Part shown: positions 1 to 7,682 of the stretch, in pieces
How the letters are laid out: each line of letters begins with the position of its first letter
Position numbering within the stretch: the first letter of the stretch is position 1
NCBI GenBank assembly: GCA_937974245.1
Contig: CALJKV010000064.1
Location: forward strand, 28,586-92,585
Direction of reading: 5' to 3'
Source of the DNA: an uncultured Chloroflexota bacterium
GTDB lineage: Bacteria > Chloroflexota > Anaerolineae > Aggregatilineales > Phototrophicaceae
DNA length: 64,000 nucleotides
Translations under genes and position numbers: made by a program
Notes under the pieces: model-generated
Told to the model about the DNA's origin: nothing
Databases searched by the model: none
What the model saw: the letters and a program-made list of their open reading frames with translations, nothing else

Positions 1-533
1 GCCAGATTGAAAGGCATTATTGTCAGGGAAAAATCGGCGGCGGTGACGGTGTTAAAGACTTCAAACGACGCCCCGGATTCGCTTAACAGCGCGGCTATAA
101 ACGGGCGCACTACTCCACGCATATCTACCATTCCGCGCGGCGCGGCCAGCATCGCCCGGAGAAGTTGCTCGCGTTGTTCTGGTCGGCGCGGCGCATTCGG
201 GAAACGCTCGGCCAGTTCAAGTTGTAACAGACGAATGACCCGTCCGCGTTCGCTTTCCCCGGCAGCCAACCGCCGCACTTGTTCCAGCAGCACGTTCACG
301 AGAGCCATCTCGTCCCAGCGACGCAGCGCATAACGCTCCTGGGGGGCAGACGGCACGGCAATCACCGGGCTGAGCAGTGGCTGTGGCGTGTTGGTAGCAA
401 AGGCCAGCGGCGGCGGTGGAGGTGTATTTGTCGTAAATCCAGGTGGGTTTTGCTGGGCCGTAATGGGCATGGCAGCGGCCAGCAGCAGAATGGCGACCAG
501 GCATAACCATCCAAACAAATACCGGAAGCGCAT
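1..533 (-). CDS. Secreted protein of unknown function, C-terminus cut by window edge
   Basis: Reading the minus strand from an ATG at 533 gives an uninterrupted frame to the window edge (about 177 residues visible). The N-terminus is a signal peptide or anchor: MRFRYLFGWL, then a Leu/Ala-rich core and an Ala-x-Ala-like end near residue 26 (ITAQQ). A Pro/Thr-rich linker with TNTP repeats follows (about residues 30-60), then an Arg/Glu/Leu-rich helical region (RRWDEMALVNVLLEQVRRL). Thr-Pro linkers of this type recur in other exported proteins in this window (56 kb, 23 kb). I recognise no family. The gene continues beyond position 1. Confidence 0.7.
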   Translation of the reverse strand, partial: MRFRYLFGWLCLVAILLLAAAMPITAQQNPPGFTTNTPPPPPLAFATNTPQPLLSPVIAVPSAPQERYALRRWDEMALVNVLLEQVRRLAAGESERGRVIRLLQLELAERFPNAPRRPEQREQLLRAMLAAPRGMVDMRGVVRPFIAALLSESGASFEVFNTVTAADFSLTIMPFNL

Positions 534-653
534 GATGTATTCTCCCCTTTGAACGGTAATGCCAGTAGTTTAGCACATTAGCAATCGGAAAACCGCCAGA
601 AAGACGACTCAGGAGCAATGAGCATTGTCAGTGGTGATAATCGTCCTGTGGAA

Positions 654-678
654 ACAAAAAAGAGGCTGTCGCCCCTTT
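654..678 (-). terminator. Intrinsic terminator downstream of the FHA gene
   Basis: On the minus strand AAAGGGGC (678-671), a GACA loop and GCCTCTTT (666-659) form an 8-bp stem with one G-U pair. A T-rich run follows. It lies 27 nt past the stop of the FHA gene. Confidence 0.65.
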
Positions 679-704
679 AAAAAACCCATTCCAGATGAAT
701 ACAA

Positions 705-1181
705 TCATCCGCGAATGAAACTCACATGCAGTACAAGATGGCCCAGGCGCAGGTCATCCCCGTCCCTCAGGATACGTGGTTGGTTTGGTACGAGCCGTTG
801 CCCATTGAGGTACGAACCGTTATGGCTGCCCAGGTCAACGATGTTCAACGCACCATCCCGTTTGACAATGACGATGTGGCGGCGTGATACCCCTTTGTCC
901 TGTGCATCATAGGGCTCCAGGTCAATATCGGGGATTTCGTTAGAATCCGGGTCACGGCGGCCAAGCACCAGCTCTTCAATCGAGTTGGCGTCGTAAACGA
1001 AGGCTTCTTTTGCCCCACGTACCTTCAGCACCAGGTTCGTGCGATCCCCAAAACGCGCCGAACCCCATCGCGGCTCGTTTTCTTCGGTATCGGTATCGCC
1101 CAATGCCCGTGTGGATACATTCCGCAAGGCAGCATCCTGTAAATCATCCTGGGGTTCTTGATTGTCGGTCACTTTGTTCAC
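705..1181 (-). CDS. FHA domain protein
   Basis: A 158-residue soluble protein with a roughly 60-residue acidic N-terminal tail (DTDTEENE) and a C-terminal forkhead-associated domain. Visible FHA core motifs are LGRRD (strand with the phosphothreonine-contacting Arg), GVSRRH, and DLGSHNGSYLNGQRL with the conserved Asn-Gly. FHA domains bind phosphothreonine peptides. Two Ser/Thr kinases in this window (10.5 and 61.4 kb) are possible upstream partners, but nothing in the sequence ties them together directly. It is monocistronic, with a terminator just downstream. FHA assignment is firm; the partner is unknown. Confidence 0.88.
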   Translation of the reverse strand: MNKVTDNQEPQDDLQDAALRNVSTRALGDTDTEENEPRWGSARFGDRTNLVLKVRGAKEAFVYDANSIEELVLGRRDPDSNEIPDIDLEPYDAQDKGVSRRHIVIVKRDGALNIVDLGSHNGSYLNGQRLVPNQPRILRDGDDLRLGHLVLHVSFIRG

Positions 1182-1839
1182 CCGTAAATCAATATTGGTA
1201 TTTTGTTTGTCCGTCGTCTCCGCACCTGGAAATCCTTTAAGCGTGGTGCGAACATTATCGCACGGAAGTGTTGTGGTGCAGGTTAATCATTACAATATAC
1301 CTCAAAATTAGCAGAGATTGTTGAAGTTAGCTGACCACAAACTTCATTGTAGCAAATTTTCCAGCAAGTGATGAGAGATAGTACCAATGATTAATATGTT
1401 CATTGTATCATTCTTTGGAGGACTAACCACAAAATCGGGCACAAAGTTAGAAAATACAACCTTTCTCAGCCTGCTCCGTCACATTGATAGATGATACTAA
1501 AGATGTTTTACAGCTATGGATAGCGGGCTTCAAGCCCTGCGCTTCCCTCCAACAATCGGTGATTGTCGCTTCAAACGCTCCATTGGATTATGACCAGCGG
1601 GAACTGTTTTCTCATAGGGTGTTTATATTCATCTTATTGACCTCTGATGCTTTGCCCGTTATTATCGAATTGTGTCGTATTTAAGCAACAGTTACCTACC
1701 CCTGTTTTTCTCCTGAATCCTGTTTGTGGGAAAAGTAGTGTGTTTTGACGAGCGTGGATTATAATCTGGGTATCGTAGAGCTACGATAGAAAGGAAAAAG
1801 GCGCATCTACCGGCAGACCGGTTTTGGCCGCCGTTTCTC
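1182..1839. other. 658-bp intergenic region between the FHA gene and ftsH
   Basis: AT-richer than its surroundings and divergent, so it should carry the promoters of both flanking genes. A 66-codon frame at 1484-1684 has no ribosome binding site and no recognisable composition, and I do not call it. The only convincing element is a TATAAT hexamer at 1760-1765. No RNA gene is seen. Confidence 0.6.
1760..1765 (+). promoter_or_regulatory. Candidate -10 box for ftsH
   Basis: A perfect TATAAT lies 75 nt upstream of the ftsH GTG start, with no clear -35 hexamer 16-18 nt upstream. If used, it gives a leader of about 70 nt. Confidence 0.35.
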
Positions 1840-3750
1840 GTGAATAACAAACCATCCAATGAATCTCCCAACAACAACTCCCCCCTGCCGAACCGGAACG
1901 CCCAGCGTTTCTGGTTGATTCTAGGCGCGGTGGTGTTGGTTCTGTTTCTGTTCGCTTTCGCCACACCCAGTAACTTTTCATCCGACAACCGCCTTACTTT
2001 AGATCGTTTCTCCCAGGATATCATTCAAGGCTCAGTAGCCGAAATCCAAGTCTATGGCGGACAGGATGTTGTCATCATCTATAAAGATGGCACCCGCGCG
2101 ACCTATTACAAAGAGCGCGAAACCAACCTGTTCGATGCGCTCCAGACTTTCGGCGTATCGAGGACCGATATTGCCGGGATCACCTATTCCGAAGAGCAGG
2201 GTGATAACACTTTCGGCATATTGTTCCAGGTGTTTGCCGCCATTATCCCCACACTGCTGATTATCTGGTTATTGTGGCGCATGATGCGTTCGGTACGTTC
2301 CGGACAGGATCAGGCACTGAGTTTTGGCCGCAGCCGCGCCCGTGTAACCCGTGACATGGAACGCCCTCAGGTGACGTTTAGCGATGTGGCTGGGGCGGAA
2401 GAAGCCAAAGAAGAACTGAAAGAAATCGTTGAGTTTCTCAAAGAGCCGGAAAAGTTCATCCGCCTGGGGGCGCGTATCCCCAAAGGTGTCCTGATGATTG
2501 GCCCGCCAGGAACCGGCAAGACGCTCATGGCACGGGCAGTGGCCGGGGAAGCCGCTGTACCGTTCTTCAGTATCTCTGGGTCGGAATTTGTGGAAATGTT
2601 TGTCGGCGTCGGCGCATCCCGCGTGCGTGATCTGTTTGAACGTGCCAAAGCCGAAGCTCCCGCCATCATCTTTGTGGACGAAATTGACGCTGTAGGGCGG
2701 CATCGTGGCGCGGGGTTGGGTGGCGGTCATGACGAACGTGAACAAACGCTCAACCAGATTCTGGTCGAAATGGATGGGTTTGAGACCGGCACGAACCTGA
2801 TTATCATGGCGGCCACCAATCGCCCGGACATCCTCGACCCGGCGCTGCTGCGTCCTGGCCGCTTTGACCGCAAAGTGGTGATGGATAACCCTGACGTGAA
2901 AGGCCGAGAGGAAATTCTCAAGGTGCATGTGAAGGGCAAGCCACTGGCGAATGATGCTGACCTGGAATCGATGGCGAAAATCACTGCTGGTTTTTCTGGC
3001 GCTGACCTGGAAAACCTGATTAACGAGGCGGCTATCCTGACTGCCCGGCGCAACAAAAAGGCCATCGGGATGAGCGAACTCCAGGAGAGTATGGAGCGCG
3101 TCATCATGGGGCCGGAGCGCAAGACTCGTGTGATTACCGACGACGAAAAGCTCAAGACCGCCTACCATGAAGCGGGACATGCGATTTTAGGGCATCTGCT
3201 GGAAAACGCGGACGCCGTTCACAAGATTACCATCATCCCGCGGGGGCGTGCCGGGGGCTATGTCCTTTCGCTGCCGGAAGATGGCCTGTACCGCACTCGT
3301 GAATGGTTTGAAGACCGGATCGCGATGGGTATGGGGGGCCGGGCGGCGGAAGATATTGTCTTCAACCAGTTCACCACTGGCGCCAGCAGTGACTTGCAAC
3401 AGGCAACCGGGATGGCGCGGGCGATGATTACGCAGTACGGTATGAGCGACGCGCTGGGGCCGCGCACCTTTGGCAGCGGCAGTGGGGCGGTGTTCCTGGG
3501 GCGTGAGATGTACGAGCAGCGCGACTATAGTGAACACGTCGCTGAAGAGATTGATAAGGAAGTCCTGCGTATCGTGCGGACCGCCTATGACCGGGCAAAG
3601 AACATCCTGTCAGAGAATCGCAACCGGCTGGATGAGCTGGCGCGGGTGTTGATCGAACAGGAAACGCTGGATCGGACTGGCTTTGAGGCCATTATGAACA
3701 CCGCGCTCAACGGCGCCCTCCCGGCACTTGAAGACCAATCCGAAGCATAA
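1840..3750 (+). CDS. ftsH: ATP-dependent zinc metalloprotease FtsH
   Basis: A 636-residue membrane-anchored AAA+ protease that degrades misfolded and regulatory membrane or cytosolic proteins as a hexamer. Order: Asn/Pro-rich N-terminus, TM1 (about 24-42), small extracytoplasmic domain, TM2 (about 133-150), AAA domain with Walker A GPPGTGKT (221-228), Walker B IIFVDEIDAVG and second region of homology (RPDILDPALLRPGRFD), then the M41 zinc peptidase with HEAGH (443-447). Length is typical of the family. The start is GTG at 1840 with a weak ribosome site; no nearby in-frame ATG fits better. It is followed by a strong terminator and appears monocistronic. Confidence 0.97.
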   Translation: MNNKPSNESPNNNSPLPNRNAQRFWLILGAVVLVLFLFAFATPSNFSSDNRLTLDRFSQDIIQGSVAEIQVYGGQDVVIIYKDGTRATYYKERETNLFDALQTFGVSRTDIAGITYSEEQGDNTFGILFQVFAAIIPTLLIIWLLWRMMRSVRSGQDQALSFGRSRARVTRDMERPQVTFSDVAGAEEAKEELKEIVEFLKEPEKFIRLGARIPKGVLMIGPPGTGKTLMARAVAGEAAVPFFSISGSEFVEMFVGVGASRVRDLFERAKAEAPAIIFVDEIDAVGRHRGAGLGGGHDEREQTLNQILVEMDGFETGTNLIIMAATNRPDILDPALLRPGRFDRKVVMDNPDVKGREEILKVHVKGKPLANDADLESMAKITAGFSGADLENLINEAAILTARRNKKAIGMSELQESMERVIMGPERKTRVITDDEKLKTAYHEAGHAILGHLLENADAVHKITIIPRGRAGGYVLSLPEDGLYRTREWFEDRIAMGMGGRAAEDIVFNQFTTGASSDLQQATGMARAMITQYGMSDALGPRTFGSGSGAVFLGREMYEQRDYSEHVAEEIDKEVLRIVRTAYDRAKNILSENRNRLDELARVLIEQETLDRTGFEAIMNTALNGALPALEDQSEA

Positions 3751-3774
3751 CCTCAACAGGCTGTGAAAATGAAG

Positions 3775-3804
3775 CGCCCCAGACCGGATAATCTGGGGCG
3801 TTTT
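3775..3804 (+). terminator. Intrinsic terminator of ftsH
   Basis: CGCCCCAGA (3775-3783) and TCTGGGGCG (3792-3800) form a perfect 9-bp stem around an 8-nt loop, followed by TTTT. It lies 24 nt after the ftsH stop and could also serve the convergent gene on the other strand. Confidence 0.85.
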
Positions 3805-3829
3805 CGTTTGGCAGTGAACAGGATGCGGC

Positions 3830-4381
3830 CTATTCTATCCACACCGGCAGATGGCCGAGCGCAATTATGTTCGACCAGGTGGCGCGATCTCCTTCGGTGA
3901 AGATGGCTGCTTCGGCCACGATGTTCGCCCCTGCCTTCCCCAGGATCAGGCGCATTCCCTGAAGTGTGCTACCGGTGGAAATCACATCATCTATGAGGAC
4001 GACCCGTTTGCCTTTGACCAGTACCCGGTCTTTTTCATCCAGGAACAGGGTTTGCGGTGTGCCGGTGGTAATGCTCAACGTTTCCGATTGCAGCGCGTCG
4101 CCCATATAGGGCTTGTATGACTTGCGCAAGACAACATAGGGGATCAGATTCATCTCTTCAGAAAGGGCATAAGCCAGTGGAATACTTTTGGCCTCGGCAG
4201 TCACCAGTGCATCTGGTTGGTATGCCATCAGCATCGGCGCGAGTTCCCGACTGGCCGCCTGTACCAGTTCGGTATCCCCTAAAATGTTCAGAATCGCGAT
4301 TTTGACGCCCGGCTTAATCTCAAATAGACGCAGGTCACGTTTTACCCCAGCGACCTGTACGGGGTGTGTTTCGTAGGCCAT
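3830..4381 (-). CDS. Adenine phosphoribosyltransferase-like protein
   Basis: A type I phosphoribosyltransferase of about 183 residues. The PRPP-binding loop is VVLIDDVISTGSTL, with the two acidic residues and the Thr-Gly-Ser-Thr phosphate loop intact. The hood region contains VTAEAKSIPLAYALS, as in adenine phosphoribosyltransferases and their relatives, which convert a purine base plus PRPP to the nucleotide. I chose the ATG at 4381 because GAGGTG sits just upstream; an in-frame ATG at 4393 lacks a ribosome site. The exact base specificity cannot be read from the sequence: adenine is most likely, xanthine or a regulatory PRTase are alternatives. Confidence 0.8.
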   Translation of the reverse strand: MAYETHPVQVAGVKRDLRLFEIKPGVKIAILNILGDTELVQAASRELAPMLMAYQPDALVTAEAKSIPLAYALSEEMNLIPYVVLRKSYKPYMGDALQSETLSITTGTPQTLFLDEKDRVLVKGKRVVLIDDVISTGSTLQGMRLILGKAGANIVAEAAIFTEGDRATWSNIIALGHLPVWIE

Positions 4382-4486
4382 GTGGCACCTCATTTAACAG
4401 AAAAAACAAACAGCATCCAGGAATTATAGCGGATGCTGTCTATTTTTCGAGCTTGTGCCGGGTCAAAAACGCACTTGTCGCCTACT

Positions 4487-5035
4487 TTATGCCGGGACTG
4501 CTTCCGCCACCCGAATCGCTTCCAGGTCAAGACTGATCCTGACATCTTTGCTCACCAGCCAACCGCCGGTTTCGAGAGCCATGTTCCAGGTCAGGCCGAA
4601 GTCCTCACGATTGATGGTGACACTGCCAGAGAACCCGGCGCGTTCGTCACCCCAGGGGCTTTTAGCCACGCCCAGCAGGTCAGCATCCAGCACCACCGGG
4701 CGCGTCACGTCACGGATTGTCAGGTTGCCGGTGATCTTAGCACTGTTTCCGTCAGCGCTGGGTTCGACTTTCGTACTCTTGAAGGTGATCGTCGGGTACT
4801 GCTCGACATTCAGGAAGTCGGGGCTTTTCAGGTGGTTGTCGCGGTCTGTTACGCCGGTTGTGGTCATCGAACGAGTGTCAATCACCGCTTCTACCGAAGC
4901 CGCCGCCGGGTTTTCCGGGTCGTATTCCAGTGTGCCAGTGACACTGGTAAAGCCGCCACGCACGGTGGTAATCATCATGTGCCGGGCAGCGAAGGTCGCT
5001 GCGGTGTGGGTCGGGTCAAAATTCCAGGTTGCCAT
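4487..5035 (-). CDS. YceI-family lipid-binding-like protein
   Basis: A 182-residue protein matching the YceI family (a lipocalin-like barrel that binds polyisoprenoid or amphiphilic ligands). It opens with WNFDPTHTAATFAARHMMI, and family blocks SPDFLNVEQYPTITFKST and ITGNLTIRDVTRPVVLD are clear. Unlike E. coli YceI there is no signal peptide, so it is predicted cytosolic. It lies downstream of a TetR regulator gene on the same strand, and two identical palindromes occupy the region just upstream. This points to regulation by that TetR protein. The ligand is unknown. Confidence 0.9.
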   Translation of the reverse strand: MATWNFDPTHTAATFAARHMMITTVRGGFTSVTGTLEYDPENPAAASVEAVIDTRSMTTTGVTDRDNHLKSPDFLNVEQYPTITFKSTKVEPSADGNSAKITGNLTIRDVTRPVVLDADLLGVAKSPWGDERAGFSGSVTINREDFGLTWNMALETGGWLVSKDVRISLDLEAIRVAEAVPA

Positions 5036-5072
5036 CAGGGATTATCCTCCATAGGTCAGGTACTTTGGCATT

Positions 5073-5092
5073 AAACGGACTACAGTCCGTTT
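5073..5092. promoter_or_regulatory. Palindromic operator 1 (TetR-type) upstream of yceI
   Basis: AAACGGACTACAGTCCGTTT: two perfect 9-bp arms around a 2-bp centre. The identical 20-mer recurs at 5149-5168. It lies 38 bp upstream of the yceI start codon, at or just downstream of a possible extended -10 (TGGTATCTT on the minus strand). It is probably the binding site of the adjacent TetR-family protein. Confidence 0.85.
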
Positions 5093-5148
5093 GTTACTTC
5101 CAAAAAGATACCATAGTTATTCCCAAAAATCCATTAAAGGAGGATTAG

Positions 5149-5168
5149 AAACGGACTACAGTCCGTTT
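5149..5168. promoter_or_regulatory. Palindromic operator 2 (TetR-type), overlapping the tetR stop codon
   Basis: Exact second copy of the 20-bp palindrome, 76 bp from the first (about seven helical turns). Its last two bases overlap the TAA of the tetR gene (5167-5169). The pair brackets the candidate yceI promoter, an arrangement suited to cooperative binding or looping. Confidence 0.85.
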
Positions 5169-5766
5169 ATGGGTATTGGCGTACCAATTGTGAAGCGAGG
5201 GTGACAATGCCTTCAATCACTTGGCCGAGCGAGTAACCCTGGCTGGCGCGTTGATAATACACTACGTGCGCATCCAGCATGATATAGAGTGTATCGGTGG
5301 CATAATCGAGATCACCTACCGTTCCCAGGCGTTCGAGCAGACCGCGAATCGTTAGCCGCCACCAGATATGCGCCGGGTGCGTGAGCGTTGTCAGGCCGCT
5401 GGCCTGAACGCCGATACACAGCATCTCGGCGTATTCATCCACGAATTCGACCACCTGGGTCAGGAACCAGTGCAGGTTATCTGCGGGCTGTCCAGGGGTA
5501 GAGCGCAAGCGTTCCAGCGTGCGTTCCTGGAGTTCTCGCTGGTGCGAATCGAGGAGCACCTGAGTGAGGACTCCCTTGTTCTCGAAGTGGCGGTAGAGCG
5601 TACCTTTGCCCACGCCGGCTGCCTCCGCGATGGCAGTCATCGAGACTGCTTCGACACCGTGTTCGGCAAACAACCGCCGGGCGGTAGCGATTAAACGTTC
5701 TCGGTTTTTGATGGCATCGGCGCGATTCGGTTGGGGATCGGGCGTAATCAGGTTATCAGAGGACAT
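5167..5766 (-). CDS. TetR/AcrR family transcriptional regulator
   Basis: A 199-residue regulator. The N-terminal helix-turn-helix is classical (RERLIATARRLFAEHG, then MTAIAEAAGVGKGTLYRHFENK, about residues 22-66). The C-terminal ligand and dimer domain is all-helical and variable. It lies immediately upstream of yceI on the same strand. Two identical palindromes lie between the genes, one touching its own stop codon, so yceI is its obvious target. No copy of the palindrome was seen upstream of tetR itself, so direct autoregulation is not evident. The effector is unknown. Confidence 0.93.
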   Translation of the reverse strand: MSSDNLITPDPQPNRADAIKNRERLIATARRLFAEHGVEAVSMTAIAEAAGVGKGTLYRHFENKGVLTQVLLDSHQRELQERTLERLRSTPGQPADNLHWFLTQVVEFVDEYAEMLCIGVQASGLTTLTHPAHIWWRLTIRGLLERLGTVGDLDYATDTLYIMLDAHVVYYQRASQGYSLGQVIEGIVTLASQLVRQYP

Positions 5767-5852
5767 GGGAAAGCCTATCTGATTATGCAGGGATAGTGTT
5801 TATTATATACCAAATGGGACGTTGCGGTTGGGGCGCAGTGCAAACAACAGTA

Positions 5853-5880
5853 AGCCGGGAAAAATGCTGCTCACCCGGCT
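5853..5880 (-). terminator. Possible terminator of the GlsB-type gene
   Basis: On the minus strand AGCCGGG (5880-5874), a 14-nt loop and CCCGGCT (5859-5853) form a 7-bp stem, followed by a weak T-containing tail. It lies 27 nt past the stop of the gene at 5907-6236. Confidence 0.4.
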
Positions 5881-5906
5881 CGAAAATCGCGTTAGGGACT
5901 ATCCAA

Positions 5907-6236
5907 CTATGCCGCGAACTGGGAGTTCCCGACCAGGCGGATGAGGTACACCAGGATAACCGCACCGAACGTACCGACTATCAGGCCGCCGATGATGCCG
6001 CCGCCCAGGTGAATCCCCAACAGACCGAACAGCCAGCTTCCGACTACGCCGCCGAGCAAGCCCAGGACAATGTCCCCCAATGGCCCATAGCCGCGCCCGC
6101 GCATGATGCGTCCGGCGAACATCCCGGCCAGCATCCACAGCAGAAGTGGCAGGAGCAGTGTGAAGGCGACTCCCAGAAGCCCCGACAGCAGCCACAGCGC
6201 CAGCAGCGCCATGATAATGAATACAATTACGCCCAT
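5907..6236 (-). CDS. GlsB/YeaQ/YmgE-family membrane protein
   Basis: A 109-residue, almost wholly hydrophobic protein with about four membrane segments. The Gly-rich signature of the transglycosylase-associated GlsB/YeaQ/YmgE family is clear: AGRIMRGRGYGPLGDIVLGLLGG and GGGIIGGLIVGTFGAVILVYL. Members are small stress-linked inner membrane proteins of uncertain biochemistry. GAGGAG upstream of the ATG supports the start. It is slightly longer at the N-terminus than the roughly 85-residue family average, because of an extra hydrophobic segment. It stands alone between ychF and tetR. Confidence 0.82.
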   Translation of the reverse strand: MGVIVFIIMALLALWLLSGLLGVAFTLLLPLLLWMLAGMFAGRIMRGRGYGPLGDIVLGLLGGVVGSWLFGLLGIHLGGGIIGGLIVGTFGAVILVYLIRLVGNSQFAA

Positions 6237-6394
6237 TTATGATACTCCTCTACCCGTTAAGATTACCTGTATTGCTGTTATATACGCAGGCGTAACGGGC
6301 GAAGTTGCAGGGGCAAAACAGCACTCACCAGAGATTCATGATCGAGCCGGGGATGTCCACCACAGGCCGCTTTTCGTGGCGAAAGCGAGCACAC

Positions 6395-7474
6395 CTACCC
6401 GCTGTGGCGGATGTGCACAATCTCGCCATCCTTGACGATGTACTCTTTTCCTTCCAGTCGCATTTTGCCTACTGCTTTGAGGGCGGCTTCGCTCCCGGCG
6501 GTGATGAGGTCATCGTAAGCCATCACCTCGGCGCGGATAAAGCCTTTTTGCAGGTCGGAGTGGATCGCCCCCGCGGCTTCCGGGGCAGTTGCGCCGATGT
6601 GGACGCGCCATGCCCGTACCTCATCCTCGCCGACTGTGAAGAACGACTGGATTGAGAGGAGTTCATAAGAGACGTGGATTACCTTCGAGGCGATCAGTTC
6701 GGTGATACCGTATTCTTCCATGAACAGCGCGGCGTCATCCGCGTCTAACTGCGCCAATTCCGCCTCTAACGCCCCTTGCAGGCCGACAACCCGGCTCTGC
6801 TGATGGGAGTAGGTGAGGAGCGTGGCGGGGTCGGCGGCTTCGTCGCCCATATTGATAACGATCAGCACCGGCTTGAGGGTGAGGAAGCCGAAGCCCTTCA
6901 ACGGCTTGATTTCGGCTTCGGTCAGGTTGAGGTTGCGCAGGGGCTGGCCGTTTTCCAGGTGGGCTTTGAAGCCAAGCATCAATTCATGTTCGTCCAGCAC
7001 GGCTTTGCCGACGTTCTTGCCCCGTACCCGCATATCGCTCGCCAGTTTTTCCAGGCGGTTTTCCACCGTCACCAGGTCAACCAGGAGAAATTCATTATCG
7101 AGCGCCTCAACATCGCGCTGGACATCCACCGTTTCATAGGGGTGGGGGACGGTATCGTTATGGAAGTGGCGCACCACATGGACGAAGCCATCCACCTGCG
7201 CCAGTTCGTTGCGGAACTGACCTTTGAGACCGCCTTCGCCCAGGCCTTTGTCGAGGCCGCCGATGTCGGTATAGGTCACGTTGGCGTATACCGTCTTCTT
7301 GGGGTTGTACATTGCACTGAGTTTATCCACACGGGGGTCAGGGACGTTGACTACAGCGGTATGGACTTCAAACTGGCCGCTGGTGGCAGCGCCAGTAGGC
7401 AGGTTCTGGCCGGTAAGGGCGTTAAAGATGGTTGTTTTGCCGCTGTTGGGCAGGCCGATAATTCCAAGTCGCAT
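6395..7474 (-). CDS. ychF: Ribosome-binding GTPase/ATPase YchF
   Basis: A 359-residue Obg-family P-loop protein. G1 is GLPNSGKT (7-14), G3 is in DIGGLDKGLGEGG, and the base-recognition motif is a non-canonical NMGDE, in line with the ATP preference known for YchF. A coiled-coil insert (about 130-200) and a C-terminal TGS domain (about 275-359, ending YIVKDGEIVHIRHSG) complete the family layout. Members bind ribosomes and modulate stress responses and translation of particular leader mRNAs. AAGGA precedes the ATG. It is transcribed divergently from the SLC13-type transporter. Confidence 0.96.
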   Translation of the reverse strand: MRLGIIGLPNSGKTTIFNALTGQNLPTGAATSGQFEVHTAVVNVPDPRVDKLSAMYNPKKTVYANVTYTDIGGLDKGLGEGGLKGQFRNELAQVDGFVHVVRHFHNDTVPHPYETVDVQRDVEALDNEFLLVDLVTVENRLEKLASDMRVRGKNVGKAVLDEHELMLGFKAHLENGQPLRNLNLTEAEIKPLKGFGFLTLKPVLIVINMGDEAADPATLLTYSHQQSRVVGLQGALEAELAQLDADDAALFMEEYGITELIASKVIHVSYELLSIQSFFTVGEDEVRAWRVHIGATAPEAAGAIHSDLQKGFIRAEVMAYDDLITAGSEAALKAVGKMRLEGKEYIVKDGEIVHIRHSG

Positions 7475-7682
7475 GAAAAGTCCTTCTCATTGGTTGCAGG
7501 AATACCAGCAGTATACATGCGCCCTGGACACGCTTCAATGGGATGTGTGACCGGGTATGGCGCAAATGAATGGGAAAGGGCTACACTGAGTATCGGCGCA
7601 CCAGGCATTGGCATTCAAGCACCGACGATGTCCCTGCTTTTCGCGCCGCTATTCAGCCGAGATAATTGCCAGAGAAGTGTCT

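Noticed and set aside
1484..1684. 66-codon frame in the ftsH upstream region
   Set aside because: No ribosome site, unusual composition and no recognisable motif; more likely non-coding.
2269..3180. Minus-strand open frame of 303 codons inside ftsH
   Set aside because: Antisense to the AAA and peptidase domains; no protein-like pattern.
4433..5074. Plus-strand frame of 213 codons opposite yceI
   Set aside because: Shadow of a well-supported YceI gene.
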